From positions 283,703-347,702 of the forward strand of contig NZ_NUUX01000021.1 of assembly GCF_002564465.1 (NCBI RefSeq): a stretch of 64,000 nucleotides of DNA. Reading direction: 5' to 3'. The position numbers and the translations under genes are program-made. The notes beneath the pieces were generated by a model. That model made no database searches and had not been told where the DNA came from. It worked only from the letters and a program-made list of their open reading frames with translations. The DNA is from Bacillus sp. AFS088145. Its GTDB lineage: Bacteria; Bacillota; Bacilli; Bacillales; Bacillaceae_G. Shown here in pieces: positions 43,381-55,597 of this stretch (the first letter of the stretch is position 1; every line of letters starts with the position of its first letter).

Positions 43381-44891
43381 TGGTAAGTTTGCTCCAATAA
43401 TTTTTTTCGATCAACTTTTCCGTTCGTCGTCATTGGTAAAGTTTGTAAATAACTAAATTTTCTTGGAATCATATAAGTCGGCATATATTTGTTTAATTCT
43501 TGTTTTAAAAAACGTGTTAAATGATATTCCTTTTCGAAATCGTGTTCTTTAATGACTACTAAGCAATGTAAATCTATACACTTACCATCCTTCATCTCTG
43601 GTAAAATAACTGCAGAATGGACTAATGGTAATCTTCTAATGTTATTTTCAATGTCCTCAATTTCAATTCGATAACCGTGTAGTTTTACTTGGAAATCGAT
43701 CCTACCTTTATAAAATAATAGTCCGTGATCAAAGTAACCAGAATCACCTGTTTTATAGGCGCGCATGCCATTTATTTGATAGTAGGCTGCATCAGTTTTT
43801 AACTGATTATTAAGATATCCTTTACTAACGCTTGGACCAGCTATAATAATTTCCCCTGTTTCTCCATCTGGAAGTGGGTTCCCCAATTCATCCATAATGT
43901 AGATAATTGTATCGTCTTTCGGTGTTCCAATCGGTAATGGGGAATATTGGTTTATGACTTCCTCATTAATCTGGACGAATGTTACAGCAACCGTTCCTTC
44001 TGTTGGACCGTAAGTATTATAAATCTCTGCTTTAGGAAATCTAGATAATAGCTGTTTAGCACTATTATTCGATAGTACTTCACCACAGAAAAGAAAAGTC
44101 TTTAAGTTTGGTAGTAACAATTCGCTGAAATTTGGATTCATCATACACATCTCTATGAATGAAGGTGTAGAAGTCCAAACCTCGATATCACTTTCCATTA
44201 AATATTCGAATAATGCTTTTGGTCGCTCAATCAAAGATTTTTCAACAGCGATGAGTGTGCCACCCGATAATAAAGATGGATATAAATCCATTACTGATAA
44301 ATCAAAAGAGAAAGGAGCTTGATTTAAAAAGCGTTGTCCTTTTTGTATATTAAAATCCTTCAATATCCAATCGGTAAAACTACGTAAGTTTTTTTCAGTA
44401 ATTTGTACACCTTTTGGATCTCCAGTACTACCAGAAGTATAGATTATATAAAATGTTTCATCGTCTTTCACATTGAAATCAGTTAAAGATTTGACTAGAT
44501 TTGTAGAATCGATAATCTTCTGTAGTTCTCCAAAATTTATGATTTTAATGGATTCAAACTCTAAAGTAATTTCTTTTGGTGTAATTAATAAAGTTGCTCC
44601 AGAATTTGTAATCATTTTTTTGAGTCTTTCAAACGGAATAGACTCATCAACGGGAATATAAGCACAACCTGCTTTTACACTTCCTAGGAAAATAGAAATC
44701 ATTTCTGCCTGCATATGTCCATACACAATAATGGGCTTATTCGTAAAATTATTTCTAATCATCCAGCTAGCAATCGCATCTGATTGTTGCTTTAAAGTTT
44801 TATATGTTAACGAATAATCACTATTTTGAAATGCGATAGTGTCTGGGGTGTTAATTGCCCAATAATCTATTTGTTCAATAATTGAATTCAT
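43377..44891 (-). CDS. dltA: DltA, D-alanine--carrier protein ligase
   Basis: Adenylating enzyme that activates D-Ala with ATP and loads it onto DltC. The 504-residue protein has the ATP loop YTSGSTGDPKG (about residues 151-161), core motif YNTYGPTEGTVAV, YKTGDSGYFDHG, and the C-terminal catalytic Lys in TTNGKVDRKKL. Its start, ATG 44891, lies 11 nt after the dltX stop codon; the ribosome binding site (AGGACGTG) is weak, suggesting coupling to dltX translation. Confidence 0.95.
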   Translation of the reverse strand: MNSIIEQIDYWAINTPDTIAFQNSDYSLTYKTLKQQSDAIASWMIRNNFTNKPIIVYGHMQAEMISIFLGSVKAGCAYIPVDESIPFERLKKMITNSGATLLITPKEITLEFESIKIINFGELQKIIDSTNLVKSLTDFNVKDDETFYIIYTSGSTGDPKGVQITEKNLRSFTDWILKDFNIQKGQRFLNQAPFSFDLSVMDLYPSLLSGGTLIAVEKSLIERPKALFEYLMESDIEVWTSTPSFIEMCMMNPNFSELLLPNLKTFLFCGEVLSNNSAKQLLSRFPKAEIYNTYGPTEGTVAVTFVQINEEVINQYSPLPIGTPKDDTIIYIMDELGNPLPDGETGEIIIAGPSVSKGYLNNQLKTDAAYYQINGMRAYKTGDSGYFDHGLLFYKGRIDFQVKLHGYRIEIEDIENNIRRLPLVHSAVILPEMKDGKCIDLHCLVVIKEHDFEKEYHLTRFLKQELNKYMPTYMIPRKFSYLQTLPMTTNGKVDRKKLLEQTYQ

Positions 44892-44902
44892 CAGTTCACG
44901 TC

Positions 44903-45046
44903 CTAAAAATCGTTATATATAAAAGTCCCTGTAAATGAATCTTTAAATCCATATAAGTAGAGTAGTGCAAGTAAAATTGATAAATAAAACGCAGTATAAA
45001 ATAAAAATCTTAAAGTCTTTGAACGGAAAATATGGATTTTACCCAA
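44903..45046 (-). CDS. dltX: DltX, small membrane protein of D-alanylation
   Basis: A 47-residue protein with a basic start (MGKIHIFRSKT), one membrane helix (about residues 13-32) and the C-terminal motif FIYNDF. The motif corresponds to FIYNEF of characterised DltX, which links DltD and DltB and accepts D-Ala; here Glu is replaced by Asp. It starts with TTG at 45046, with AAAGGTG about 7 nt upstream. It is the first gene of dltXABCD. Confidence 0.88.
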   Translation of the reverse strand: MGKIHIFRSKTLRFLFYTAFYLSILLALLYLYGFKDSFTGTFIYNDF

Positions 45047-45080
45047 TTGTTTTCACCTTTCTTAATTTTTAGCTAGACGT

Positions 45081-45093
45081 ATTATAACACCGA
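45081..45093 (-). promoter_or_regulatory. Extended -10 promoter element of the dlt operon
   Basis: On the minus strand TGTTATAAT is a perfect extended -10, 35 nt before the dltX start. No good -35 box at the usual distance was found. The 328-bp interval to the divergent hydrolase shows no other feature that I can name. Confidence 0.45.
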
Positions 45094-45374
45094 AAAAAAG
45101 ATGAAAAATTAACCAAACACCTTTTAAAATTACAAACAGATAATAAGTTATTAAAGATTAAGTAAAATTTTTTTAATTAAATTATAATGATTAATGGACA
45201 AGATTGTTAATACAATTAGGATAAGTTAGTAAAGTGAACGATTGTTTTTAGTTCAAATCTAAAAGTGATTGGTTCATATAGAATGAATAGTGATTAGGGG
45301 AACGTAAAAAAAATGGGAAAAAGGGAATATAGGAAAATCCTCTTGGCCCATCAATATGGGAGATTGGTGAATTA

Positions 45375-46499
45375 ATGAAGAAAATTTATTTGTTATTGAT
45401 ACCTAGTTTCTTAACTGTTTTAATAATATCTCCTTATTGTAGTTTTATCTGGAATAAAGACCAGTCGAAAGTGACAATTTCGAATCACTCTACAGTGACA
45501 GTTTCAAATCACTCTACGATGAATAAAGTTGATATTACGAATGATCAAAATAATAATGCTAGAGAGATTGACCGCTACTTACATCAAATTCATTTTAACG
45601 GAGTTGTTCTTGTAAGGAAAAATAAAGAAAATATTCTTAATAGTGGATACGGTTATCGAGATATCTCAAATCAATTACTGAATACATCGAATACGTATTA
45701 TCCAGTTGGCTCAATTTCTAAATTTTTTGTTTCAACGCTTTTAATGCAATTAAAAGAAGAAGGCAAAATATCATTTAATGATCCGATTTCAAAATATATA
45801 CCGGACTTTCCAAATGGGTCAAAATTAACATTATTTCATTTAATTTCACATACTTCAGGGATTAAGAAGCAAAAAGAGTTATTTAATCCAATTTCATCAA
45901 CTAATTTAATAAAGAAAATAGTTAAATCAAATGCTCACTATAAACCGTTGAACAAATGGGATTACAATGACACAAATTATGTTTTACTTGCTTACGTAAT
46001 TGAAAAAGTAACTGGAATTTCTTATGGAGAATATATAAAAACACATATTTTCGATAAAGCGAATATGACTGAAGTTGGACAAGGAAATGATTTTTATAAA
46101 ATAAGGAATCGTGCACTAGGTTATTCATTAATTCAATCTAAAAATGATCCGAAGCAATTACAAATCCCAAATTTTAACTATTTACTAGGCTGCGGAGATA
46201 TTTATTCAACGGTTTCAGGATTACAAAAAATGGACGAGGCACTAATCTCAAATAAACTTATTTTGGGTAAAAGTTTTACTCAATTTATTAAACCGTATCA
46301 AAATCATTATGCATTCGGAATTTATAATAAAGGGAAATATTTATATAATCATGGGGTAGTTCCAGGAATTAATTGTATGAATTTCTTTGATCCAGTTTCA
46401 AAAACATATGTAATAGTGTTTTCTAATAGTCAAAAGGTAAAACCAAGCACTTTTAAAATAGCAATGAACTTATTTAAAATAGTTAACAAAATGAGTTGA
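45375..46499 (+). CDS. Secreted serine hydrolase, class C beta-lactamase/PBP type
   Basis: A 374-residue extracytoplasmic serine hydrolase with an N-terminal membrane helix or signal (about residues 4-22). The acyl-enzyme motif SxxK is in GSISKFF; the YxN-type motif is in YNDTNYVLLAY; a third motif is HGVVPGINC. A short duplicated linker (SNHSTVTVSNHST) follows the helix. The family covers D-Ala-D-Ala peptidases, esterases and FmtA, a teichoic-acid D-Ala esterase. Its divergent position beside dltXABCD makes a role on D-alanylated polymers or muropeptides attractive but unproven. GGGAGATTGGTG precedes the ATG. Confidence 0.85.
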   Translation: MKKIYLLLIPSFLTVLIISPYCSFIWNKDQSKVTISNHSTVTVSNHSTMNKVDITNDQNNNAREIDRYLHQIHFNGVVLVRKNKENILNSGYGYRDISNQLLNTSNTYYPVGSISKFFVSTLLMQLKEEGKISFNDPISKYIPDFPNGSKLTLFHLISHTSGIKKQKELFNPISSTNLIKKIVKSNAHYKPLNKWDYNDTNYVLLAYVIEKVTGISYGEYIKTHIFDKANMTEVGQGNDFYKIRNRALGYSLIQSKNDPKQLQIPNFNYLLGCGDIYSTVSGLQKMDEALISNKLILGKSFTQFIKPYQNHYAFGIYNKGKYLYNHGVVPGINCMNFFDPVSKTYVIVFSNSQKVKPSTFKIAMNLFKIVNKMS

Positions 46500-46607
46500 G
46501 GACAGTCTGTTAATTGATTGTAAGAATCTAGACTCTTATAAAATATTTCATAAATAATTTAAAAGATACTCATACTATTTTTTGATAAAGAAAATAGGAG
46601 GAGTCTA

Positions 46608-47324
46608 GTGAAAAAGTTTCTATATTATTTCTTATTAATCATAATGACTAGCAGTATTAATTTGGGAACTATTAAATTTGTTAATGCGGATAATAAAGAT
46701 CAAATCAATGAAAACCCATTACCGCGACATATTAAAATTACTGAACAAAAACTAAATGATGCACCGATTAAGTATCCACAAATAAGTGGAGCATCTAATT
46801 CAACCGCACAGCAAAAGATCAATAGTATATTAAAACAAGGTGCTGATTTATCGAATAATAATCGTTTGAAGCTATTAGAAGACGAGAAGGAAGCTAAGGC
46901 AAAATGGGAAGCTAGCCAAGGGCCGTGGAGACCTTATGAATATGTTTTTACTTATAAAGTACTATATAACAATCTTGATAAATTAAGTGCTATTTACAAT
47001 GAGTATTCATATACAGGTGGGGCACATGGGATGACAATGGGTACTACATTTAATTTTGACGTGAAAACTGGTGATGTAGTTCCACTATCTAAATTAATAA
47101 ATGAAAATACAAAATCCGTCCAAGAATATGCTTATCAGCAATTACAAAAGAAATATAAAGGATATGTATTAATAAAATCTCCTAACGAAATTGACTTAAG
47201 TGACAAAAATCGATTATGGGCATTTGACCATGCAGGAATTAAATTAATCTTTAAAGAATATGAAGTAGCTGCATATGCTGCTGGCATGCCTGAAGTCTTT
47301 ATACCTGTGCAGGTTTATCAATAA
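46608..47324 (+). CDS. Secreted DUF4163/DUF3298 protein
   Basis: A 238-residue exported protein: signal peptide (about residues 1-27), a DUF4163-like region (about 40-125), and a DUF3298-like domain with YTGGAHGMTMGTTFNFD and a C-terminal IKLIFKEYEVAAYAAGMPEVFIP. The same two-domain region occurs in PdaC and RsiV, where it binds peptidoglycan or lysozyme; here no catalytic domain is attached. It starts with GTG at 46608 behind GGAGGAG, downstream of the serine hydrolase, possibly from its own promoter. A cell-wall-binding role is inferred. Confidence 0.78.
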   Translation: MKKFLYYFLLIIMTSSINLGTIKFVNADNKDQINENPLPRHIKITEQKLNDAPIKYPQISGASNSTAQQKINSILKQGADLSNNNRLKLLEDEKEAKAKWEASQGPWRPYEYVFTYKVLYNNLDKLSAIYNEYSYTGGAHGMTMGTTFNFDVKTGDVVPLSKLINENTKSVQEYAYQQLQKKYKGYVLIKSPNEIDLSDKNRLWAFDHAGIKLIFKEYEVAAYAAGMPEVFIPVQVYQ

Positions 47325-47513
47325 TCAATTCGTTTTTCTTATGTTTTAAAATATGTAGAAGTTATTGATGTTAAAATTCATTTTTCAGGATTTATTAATG
47401 ATTTTACATTTTTAATATCCCAATAAATTAGTGTTTTTTTCAGAAGTTAAAAGTAAATTTTAGAAAAAAAATTTCAAATGATTAGTTTATAAGTTGATGT
47501 TCGACCTTAATTG

Positions 47514-47788
47514 ACATACAAACTGACTAATAAACTTTATTTTACTCTAAGTAAAGGCAATTTGATTAGGTTTTTATTGCAGACTTTACTTTGATGGACA
47601 AGTTGATTAGAACGGAGGGATGCTCGACTCCTATGGGATATGCGGGAAGCCTGAGACCCCGCAGGCTTTGCCGAGGAGGCTTCAGGTCTCGCCAAATGGA
47701 AAGCGAGCATCCTGTAGTGGAAATCAACCACGAGGGCTCCTTTTACAAAATTTGGTAATTAATTGACAAGATTGTTTTTGAACAACGT
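47514..47788. repeat. Full copy of a structured Bacillaceae-type intergenic repeat
   Basis: A GC-rich imperfect palindrome (47618-47712), with outer arms GGATGCTCG and CGAGCATCC and inner arms around AAGCCTGAGACC and GGTCTC, is embedded in AT-rich flanks also found at 40557-40730. It belongs to the kind of element with TGCTCGACTCCT, GGGAAGCCTGAGACCCCGC and GCCGAGGAGGCTTCAGGTC that is common between Bacillaceae genes. A 64-codon minus-strand frame across it is not a gene. The 702-bp interval 47325-48026 holds otherwise only a terminator. Confidence 0.8.
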
Positions 47789-47836
47789 AAAGAAAAGAAC
47801 CTTCATTATTATGCAAAAGGTTCTTTTCTTTATTTA
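47789..47836. terminator. Strong hairpin after the repeat
   Basis: AAAGAAAAGAACCTT pairs with AAGGTTCTTTTCTTT; A- and T-rich on both sides, so it can act in both directions. Confidence 0.7.
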
Positions 47837-48026
47837 TTTGATAATTTGATAATGAAACAGAGCTTTTTCGTAAATAATGGTAGAGTCATTCATTTGTTTT
47901 AACAATATAAGAATAAGTTGAACAACTATATAAATATTGAATAATCTAAAATTGAGTATGTACGATTAATAAAGTGTGTGCTAAAGGTCGGTAAAAACTA
48001 AAAGCAAAGAAGTTTACTAAAACAAC

Positions 48027-48272
48027 TTAATCTTCAATCTGTTCCTTTAATAATAAAGCATAAAGATCTTCAACTCGTTCGGACATAAATCTTTGTGAGT
48101 CTTCAACTCCCTTATTGTAAAACATAGGTCCAAGTTTTTGTGATATAAAGTCTAATAGCAATATTGAACTTAATTCACTTAATTCTTCGTCTCTTTCTTG
48201 TAAGAAATACGTTTGTAGTTGATTAATCGCAAATTTTTGTTGATCTGATGAAAGCTTAGTTGTTTTAGACAT
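48027..48272 (-). CDS. DUF2164 family protein
   Basis: An 81-residue soluble helical protein. The DUF2164 hallmark LLDFISQKLGPMFYNKGVEDS (read as two blocks, about residues 38-58) is clear. Function unknown. GAGGGGAAT precedes the ATG. It is a single gene divergent from sufC. Confidence 0.82.
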   Translation of the reverse strand: MSKTTKLSSDQQKFAINQLQTYFLQERDEELSELSSILLLDFISQKLGPMFYNKGVEDSQRFMSERVEDLYALLLKEQIED

Positions 48273-48516
48273 TAAATTCCCCTCTTTTTTAGTTGTGATA
48301 TTAGATTTTTATTTCCTATATATATATAGTATCTCTATTTATTCTTTTTTTGCGAAAAAAAGTTACACGTAATAAAACTTTTTTGGTAAAATAGTGCACA
48401 GCTTGAAAATACTTTTTAATTGCTTTAAGATTAGAATGAGAATAAAATGAGAATGAACTTAAAATAGCCATTTTCTATTTTATAGAATTTTTATGTAATA
48501 TTATGGAGGGTGTAAA

Positions 48517-49302
48517 ATGGGAGCTTCTACATTAAAAATAAAAGACCTTCAAGTAGCAATTGAAGGAAAGCAAATCTTAAAAGGTGTAAACCTTGAAGTA
48601 AAAGGTGGAGAAATTCACGCAATCATGGGACCAAATGGTACAGGTAAATCAACTTTATCTTCTGCTATTATGGGTCATCCTAAATATGAAGTAATCGGTG
48701 GTAGCATTGAGCTTGACGGCAACGATGTATTAGAAATGGAAGTTGATGAGCGCGCTCAAGCTGGTCTTTTCCTTGCTATGCAATACCCAAGTGAAATTAG
48801 TGGTGTAACAAACGCAGATTTCTTACGTTCTGCAGTGAATGCACGTCGCGAAGAAGGCGATGAAATTTCATTAATGAAATTTATCCGTACATTAGATAAA
48901 AACATGGAATTCTTAGAAATGGATCCAGAAATGGCTCAACGTTACTTAAATGAAGGTTTCTCAGGTGGAGAGAAAAAACGTAATGAGATTCTTCAAATGA
49001 TGATGATCCAACCTAAAATTGCTATTCTTGACGAAATTGACTCAGGTTTAGATATCGATGCATTAAAAGTAGTTTCTAAAGGTGTTAACGAAATGCGTGG
49101 AGAAGAGTTTGGTTGCTTAATCATCACTCACTACCAACGCTTATTAAACTACATTACTCCTGACTTCGTTCACGTAATGATGCAAGGTCGTATTGTAAAA
49201 TCAGGTGGTCCTGAATTAGCTGCTCGTTTAGAAGCTGAAGGATATGACTGGATTAAACAAGAGTTAGGTATCGAAGACGAGACTGTTGGGCAAGAAGCTT
49301 AA
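48517..49302 (+). CDS. sufC: Fe-S cluster assembly ATPase SufC
   Basis: ABC-type ATPase that drives the SufBCD scaffold in iron-sulfur cluster assembly. The 261-residue protein has Walker A GPNGTGKST, FSGGEKKRNEILQM as signature, Walker B AILDEIDSGLD, and H-loop ITHYQRLL. GGAGG precedes the ATG. It is the first gene of sufCDSUB, the housekeeping Fe-S system of Bacillaceae. Confidence 0.97.
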   Translation: MGASTLKIKDLQVAIEGKQILKGVNLEVKGGEIHAIMGPNGTGKSTLSSAIMGHPKYEVIGGSIELDGNDVLEMEVDERAQAGLFLAMQYPSEISGVTNADFLRSAVNARREEGDEISLMKFIRTLDKNMEFLEMDPEMAQRYLNEGFSGGEKKRNEILQMMMIQPKIAILDEIDSGLDIDALKVVSKGVNEMRGEEFGCLIITHYQRLLNYITPDFVHVMMQGRIVKSGGPELAARLEAEGYDWIKQELGIEDETVGQEA

Positions 49303-49321
49303 TCGGATAGGAGGGATTCTC

Positions 49322-52285
<2,964 letters not shown>

Positions 52286-52331
52286 CTTCTGAGCTTTAAT
52301 CCTCCTCTTCTATTAGAAGGGAGCAAGAATA

Positions 52332-53729
52332 ATGTCTACTAATTTGCCAGATATTAGTGATTATAAATATGGTTTTCATGATCGTGACGTATCGATTTTC
52401 CGTTCTGAACGTGGATTAACAAAAGAAATCGTTGAAGAAATTTCACGCATGAAAAATGAACCACAATGGATGTTAGATTTCCGTTTAAAATCTTTACAAC
52501 ATTTTTATGATATGCCAATGCCTCAATGGGGTGGAGACATGTCTGATTTACGCTTTGATGAAATTACTTATTATGTAAAGCCATCAGAGAAAACAGAAAA
52601 GTCTTGGGATGAAGTGCCTGAAGAAATTAAAAACACATTTGATAAATTAGGTATTCCTGAAGCTGAACAAAAGTATTTAGCGGGTGTTTCTGCTCAGTAC
52701 GAATCTGAAGTAGTTTATCATAGTATGAAACAAGACTTAACGGACCTTGGAATTCTGTTTACTGATACAGATACTGCATTACGTGAACACGAAGACATCT
52801 TCAAAGAACACTTTGGTAAAGTAATTCCACCAACAGATAACAAATTCTCTGCATTAAACTCAGCAGTTTGGTCTGGTGGCTCATTCATCTACGTACCAAA
52901 AGGTGTTAAAGTTGATACGCCACTTCAAGCGTATTTCCGTATTAACTCTGAAAATATGGGTCAATTTGAACGTACATTAATCATCGCTGACGAAGGTGCA
53001 CACGTACATTACGTTGAAGGATGTACAGCTCCTGTATATACAACAAACTCACTTCACTCTGCAGTAGTAGAAATCATCATTAAGAAGGATGCATACTGCC
53101 GATATACAACAATTCAGAACTGGGCGAATAACGTATTCAACCTAGTTACGAAACGTGCCGTTTGTGAAGCGAACGCAACAATGGAATGGATCGATGGAAA
53201 CATTGGTTCAAAATTAACAATGAAATACCCAGCAGTTATCCTTAAAGGTGAAGGTGCTCGTGGCCTTACACTTTCTATTGCAATTGCTGGTAAAGGACAA
53301 CACCAAGATGCTGGTGCTAAAATGATTCACTTAGCTCCAAATACTTCTTCTACAATTGTTTCGAAATCTATTTCTAAACATGGTGGTAAAGTAACGTACC
53401 GTGGTATCGTACACTTCGGTCGTAAAGCAACTGGATCACGTTCAAATATTGAGTGTGATACGTTAATTATGGATAATGCATCAACTTCTGATACAATTCC
53501 ATACAACGAAATTTTAAACGACAATATTTCTCTTGAGCACGAAGCAAAAGTTTCAAAAGTATCTGAAGAGCAATTATTCTACTTAATGAGCCGTGGTATT
53601 TCTGAGCAAGAAGCTACAGAAATGATCGTAATGGGCTTCATTGAGCCATTTACAAAAGAATTACCAATGGAATACGCAGTTGAAATGAACCGTCTGATTA
53701 AATTCGAGATGGAAGGTTCTATTGGTTAA
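52332..53729 (+). CDS. sufB: Fe-S cluster assembly protein SufB
   Basis: Main scaffold subunit on which the cluster is built with SufC and SufD. The 465-residue protein has [21 protein letters not shown], the conserved Cys in YVEGCTAP (about residue 235), [16 protein letters not shown], and the C-terminal [28 protein letters not shown] precedes the ATG. Last gene of the operon, followed by a terminator. Confidence 0.97.
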   Translation: MSTNLPDISDYKYGFHDRDVSIFRSERGLTKEIVEEISRMKNEPQWMLDFRLKSLQHFYDMPMPQWGGDMSDLRFDEITYYVKPSEKTEKSWDEVPEEIKNTFDKLGIPEAEQKYLAGVSAQYESEVVYHSMKQDLTDLGILFTDTDTALREHEDIFKEHFGKVIPPTDNKFSALNSAVWSGGSFIYVPKGVKVDTPLQAYFRINSENMGQFERTLIIADEGAHVHYVEGCTAPVYTTNSLHSAVVEIIIKKDAYCRYTTIQNWANNVFNLVTKRAVCEANATMEWIDGNIGSKLTMKYPAVILKGEGARGLTLSIAIAGKGQHQDAGAKMIHLAPNTSSTIVSKSISKHGGKVTYRGIVHFGRKATGSRSNIECDTLIMDNASTSDTIPYNEILNDNISLEHEAKVSKVSEEQLFYLMSRGISEQEATEMIVMGFIEPFTKELPMEYAVEMNRLIKFEMEGSIG

Positions 53730-53742
53730 TAGAGTTTTTAGT

Positions 53743-53777
53743 GAAGGCGAACTTTTAAAGTTCGTCTTCTTTTTTTA
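53743..53777 (+). terminator. Terminator of sufCDSUB
   Basis: GAAGGCGAACTTT pairs with AAAGTTCGTCTTC (G-T pairs included), followed by T7. A closely related hairpin lies at 55222-55256, beyond the permease pseudogene. Confidence 0.88.
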
Positions 53778-53888
53778 GTAATATTTAATAATTATCCGCT
53801 GTTGTTGTTGTTTTGGTAATATAATACATATTTAAGGCTGGCTCCTAATTCATGCAACAAAATCGAAATTGTATGTTTGAGGCCATGA

Positions 53889-55101
53889 GCATAAATGATC
53901 ATCCCTTCTGCTAGTAGTCACCGGTCTGTCTACTGTTCAGGAGGCTTTCGCAGGTTTCGTGAACCCAAGCGTTATCATGGTCGCCGGTTTTATGGTTGTT
54001 ATGGCGGGATTAATGAAGACTAGATTGGTAAGGTTCAGTCCTCTATGCTCGCTTTGGTAAATAGGGGCGGGTATAAGAACTATGCTCTTTTGCTCTTGGT
54101 AGTAATGCTTGGTGCCAGTTTAGCAGGTACCGGTTTCACTGGTTACTATGTACTGATTCTATCATTGATATCTACTATACCTTACAATAAAAAAATGCCT
54201 ACATCCAAAATTGATGATGCCTTAAGGGTTTGCTACTAACCATCCTTTGATTCCTTTCAATGTAGCACTCTTGTATGGTGTTACTGTCAGCGTACTGGGA
54301 ACAGCAGGTTATACCGGTGGGCTTTCGATGTCGAAATTTGCAGTAGTGAATTTCATCCTAACACTTGGTTTCTTGGTATGGAGCTTTGTTGCTTACCGTC
54401 TTCTACCTGATCATCCAATTACGGAAGCTTCTGAATATGATGAGGTAGATGCTAAGAGTAAGAGTGAGATTGCTGCTGGGGTTGTGGCTATGCCTGCATG
54501 GAAAGAATACAGCACCATCACTGCATTTATCTTAAGTGTTATTGGTATGATGCTTATGAACGTATTGGGTAATGCTGCCTATGTAATCCCTGGTCTTGCA
54601 GGAGCATTCTTACTTATAATCAACGTACTTGATTTCAAAGAAGTTCGAGATAATATGGGTGCACCTGTAATCCTTAAGATGGCTGGTGTGATCGGCGTTG
54701 CTGACGCTCTAGCTAACTCTGGATTTACAGCTATGATTGGAAAAGCCGTGGCGCATTCATTGGGTACTGATATCAATCCATTCGTTCTCATCTTTATCTT
54801 CGCACTTTTAACTAGTACTTGTTCTACTTTTACTGTTTCAAATATGGGTTCTGTTTTCATCTTTGCGCCAGTCGCTATTTCAACCAGCATTAGTTTAGGA
54901 CTTAATCCTGTTGCTGCCGCAGCTGCAGTTGTAATATCTGGATGGAACGGCGGGTACATGCCTATTGATGGTATGCCAGCTATGATTTTAGGTATGGGTA
55001 AATATAAGCTTCCACAGTTCTGGTTGTTCTCAGTACCTATGTACCTAATCCGTATTTTGGCGATCTGTTTAGGTGCGATTATTATGTTCCCAGTACACTG
55101 A
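53889..55101 (+). pseudogene. Decayed SLC13-type anion permease
   Basis: Remains of a polytopic permease. A readable start (LLLVVTGLSTVQEAFAGF, about 53910) loses frame near 54030, continues in another frame at 54045-54239 (MLGASLAGTGFTGYYV), shifts again, and then runs open from 54247 to 55101 with WNGGYMPIDGMPAMILGMGKY. At least two frameshifts and early stops are present and no intact start exists. Base composition is richer in GC than neighbours, suggesting transfer. Family is inferred from the AGF-N-P-x-V and SNMGS-type blocks; anion or dicarboxylate transport would have been the role. Confidence 0.7.
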
Positions 55102-55221
55102 TAAAGTGATAGAAGGATCAGATGGATTAAATTGGACGAGATGCAAAAAATTACTCCTAGACATTTTGACCATTTTTAATCAAATTAGAGATAGTTTAAT
55201 TGAAAAATAGAGTATTTAGTC

Positions 55222-55256
55222 GAGACGAAGTTTTGAAATTCGTCTCTTTTTTTTTA
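55222..55256 (+). terminator. Terminator after the permease pseudogene
   Basis: GAGACGAA pairs with TTCGTCTC, followed by T9. Its sequence context resembles the sufB terminator. The remaining 340 bp to 55597 contain no gene or motif that I recognise. Confidence 0.8.
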
Positions 55257-55597
55257 TTAAGATTGATGTTCAGAGTTGAAAAAGTATGACTGAGACTAAA
55301 TAATCTGTAAATGAATTGGGCTATCGACCGAATGCTTTGTTTTGAAATAAGGTTGTTGGAATAATGTTTTGAATTTGTGGTGAACTAGGAAGTGTGTCCA
55401 TTGTAAACGATATTGCGCCTAATGCAATAGCGCCGGAATTAATTTTTTTGTGAATCAGTATTTTTGGTAAAAATCCTTCTACGTTAAACCTCCCCAATTG
55501 TTCAGATAAATAAAGGTTTTTATAAAATAAGATCGTTCTATTTGTGGTAGAATTTAACTTGTAAGTCCATGTTCTGTATCAAAGGGGAGGTTTTTTT

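Noticed and set aside
47537-47731. 64-codon minus-strand frame rich in Arg and Ser
   Set aside because: It lies across the GC-rich palindromic repeat, the usual source of false short proteins in Bacillaceae annotations.
48436-48454. suf upstream repeats considered as a Fur box
   Set aside because: They are direct, not inverted, and do not fit the TGATAATNATTATCA-type palindrome.
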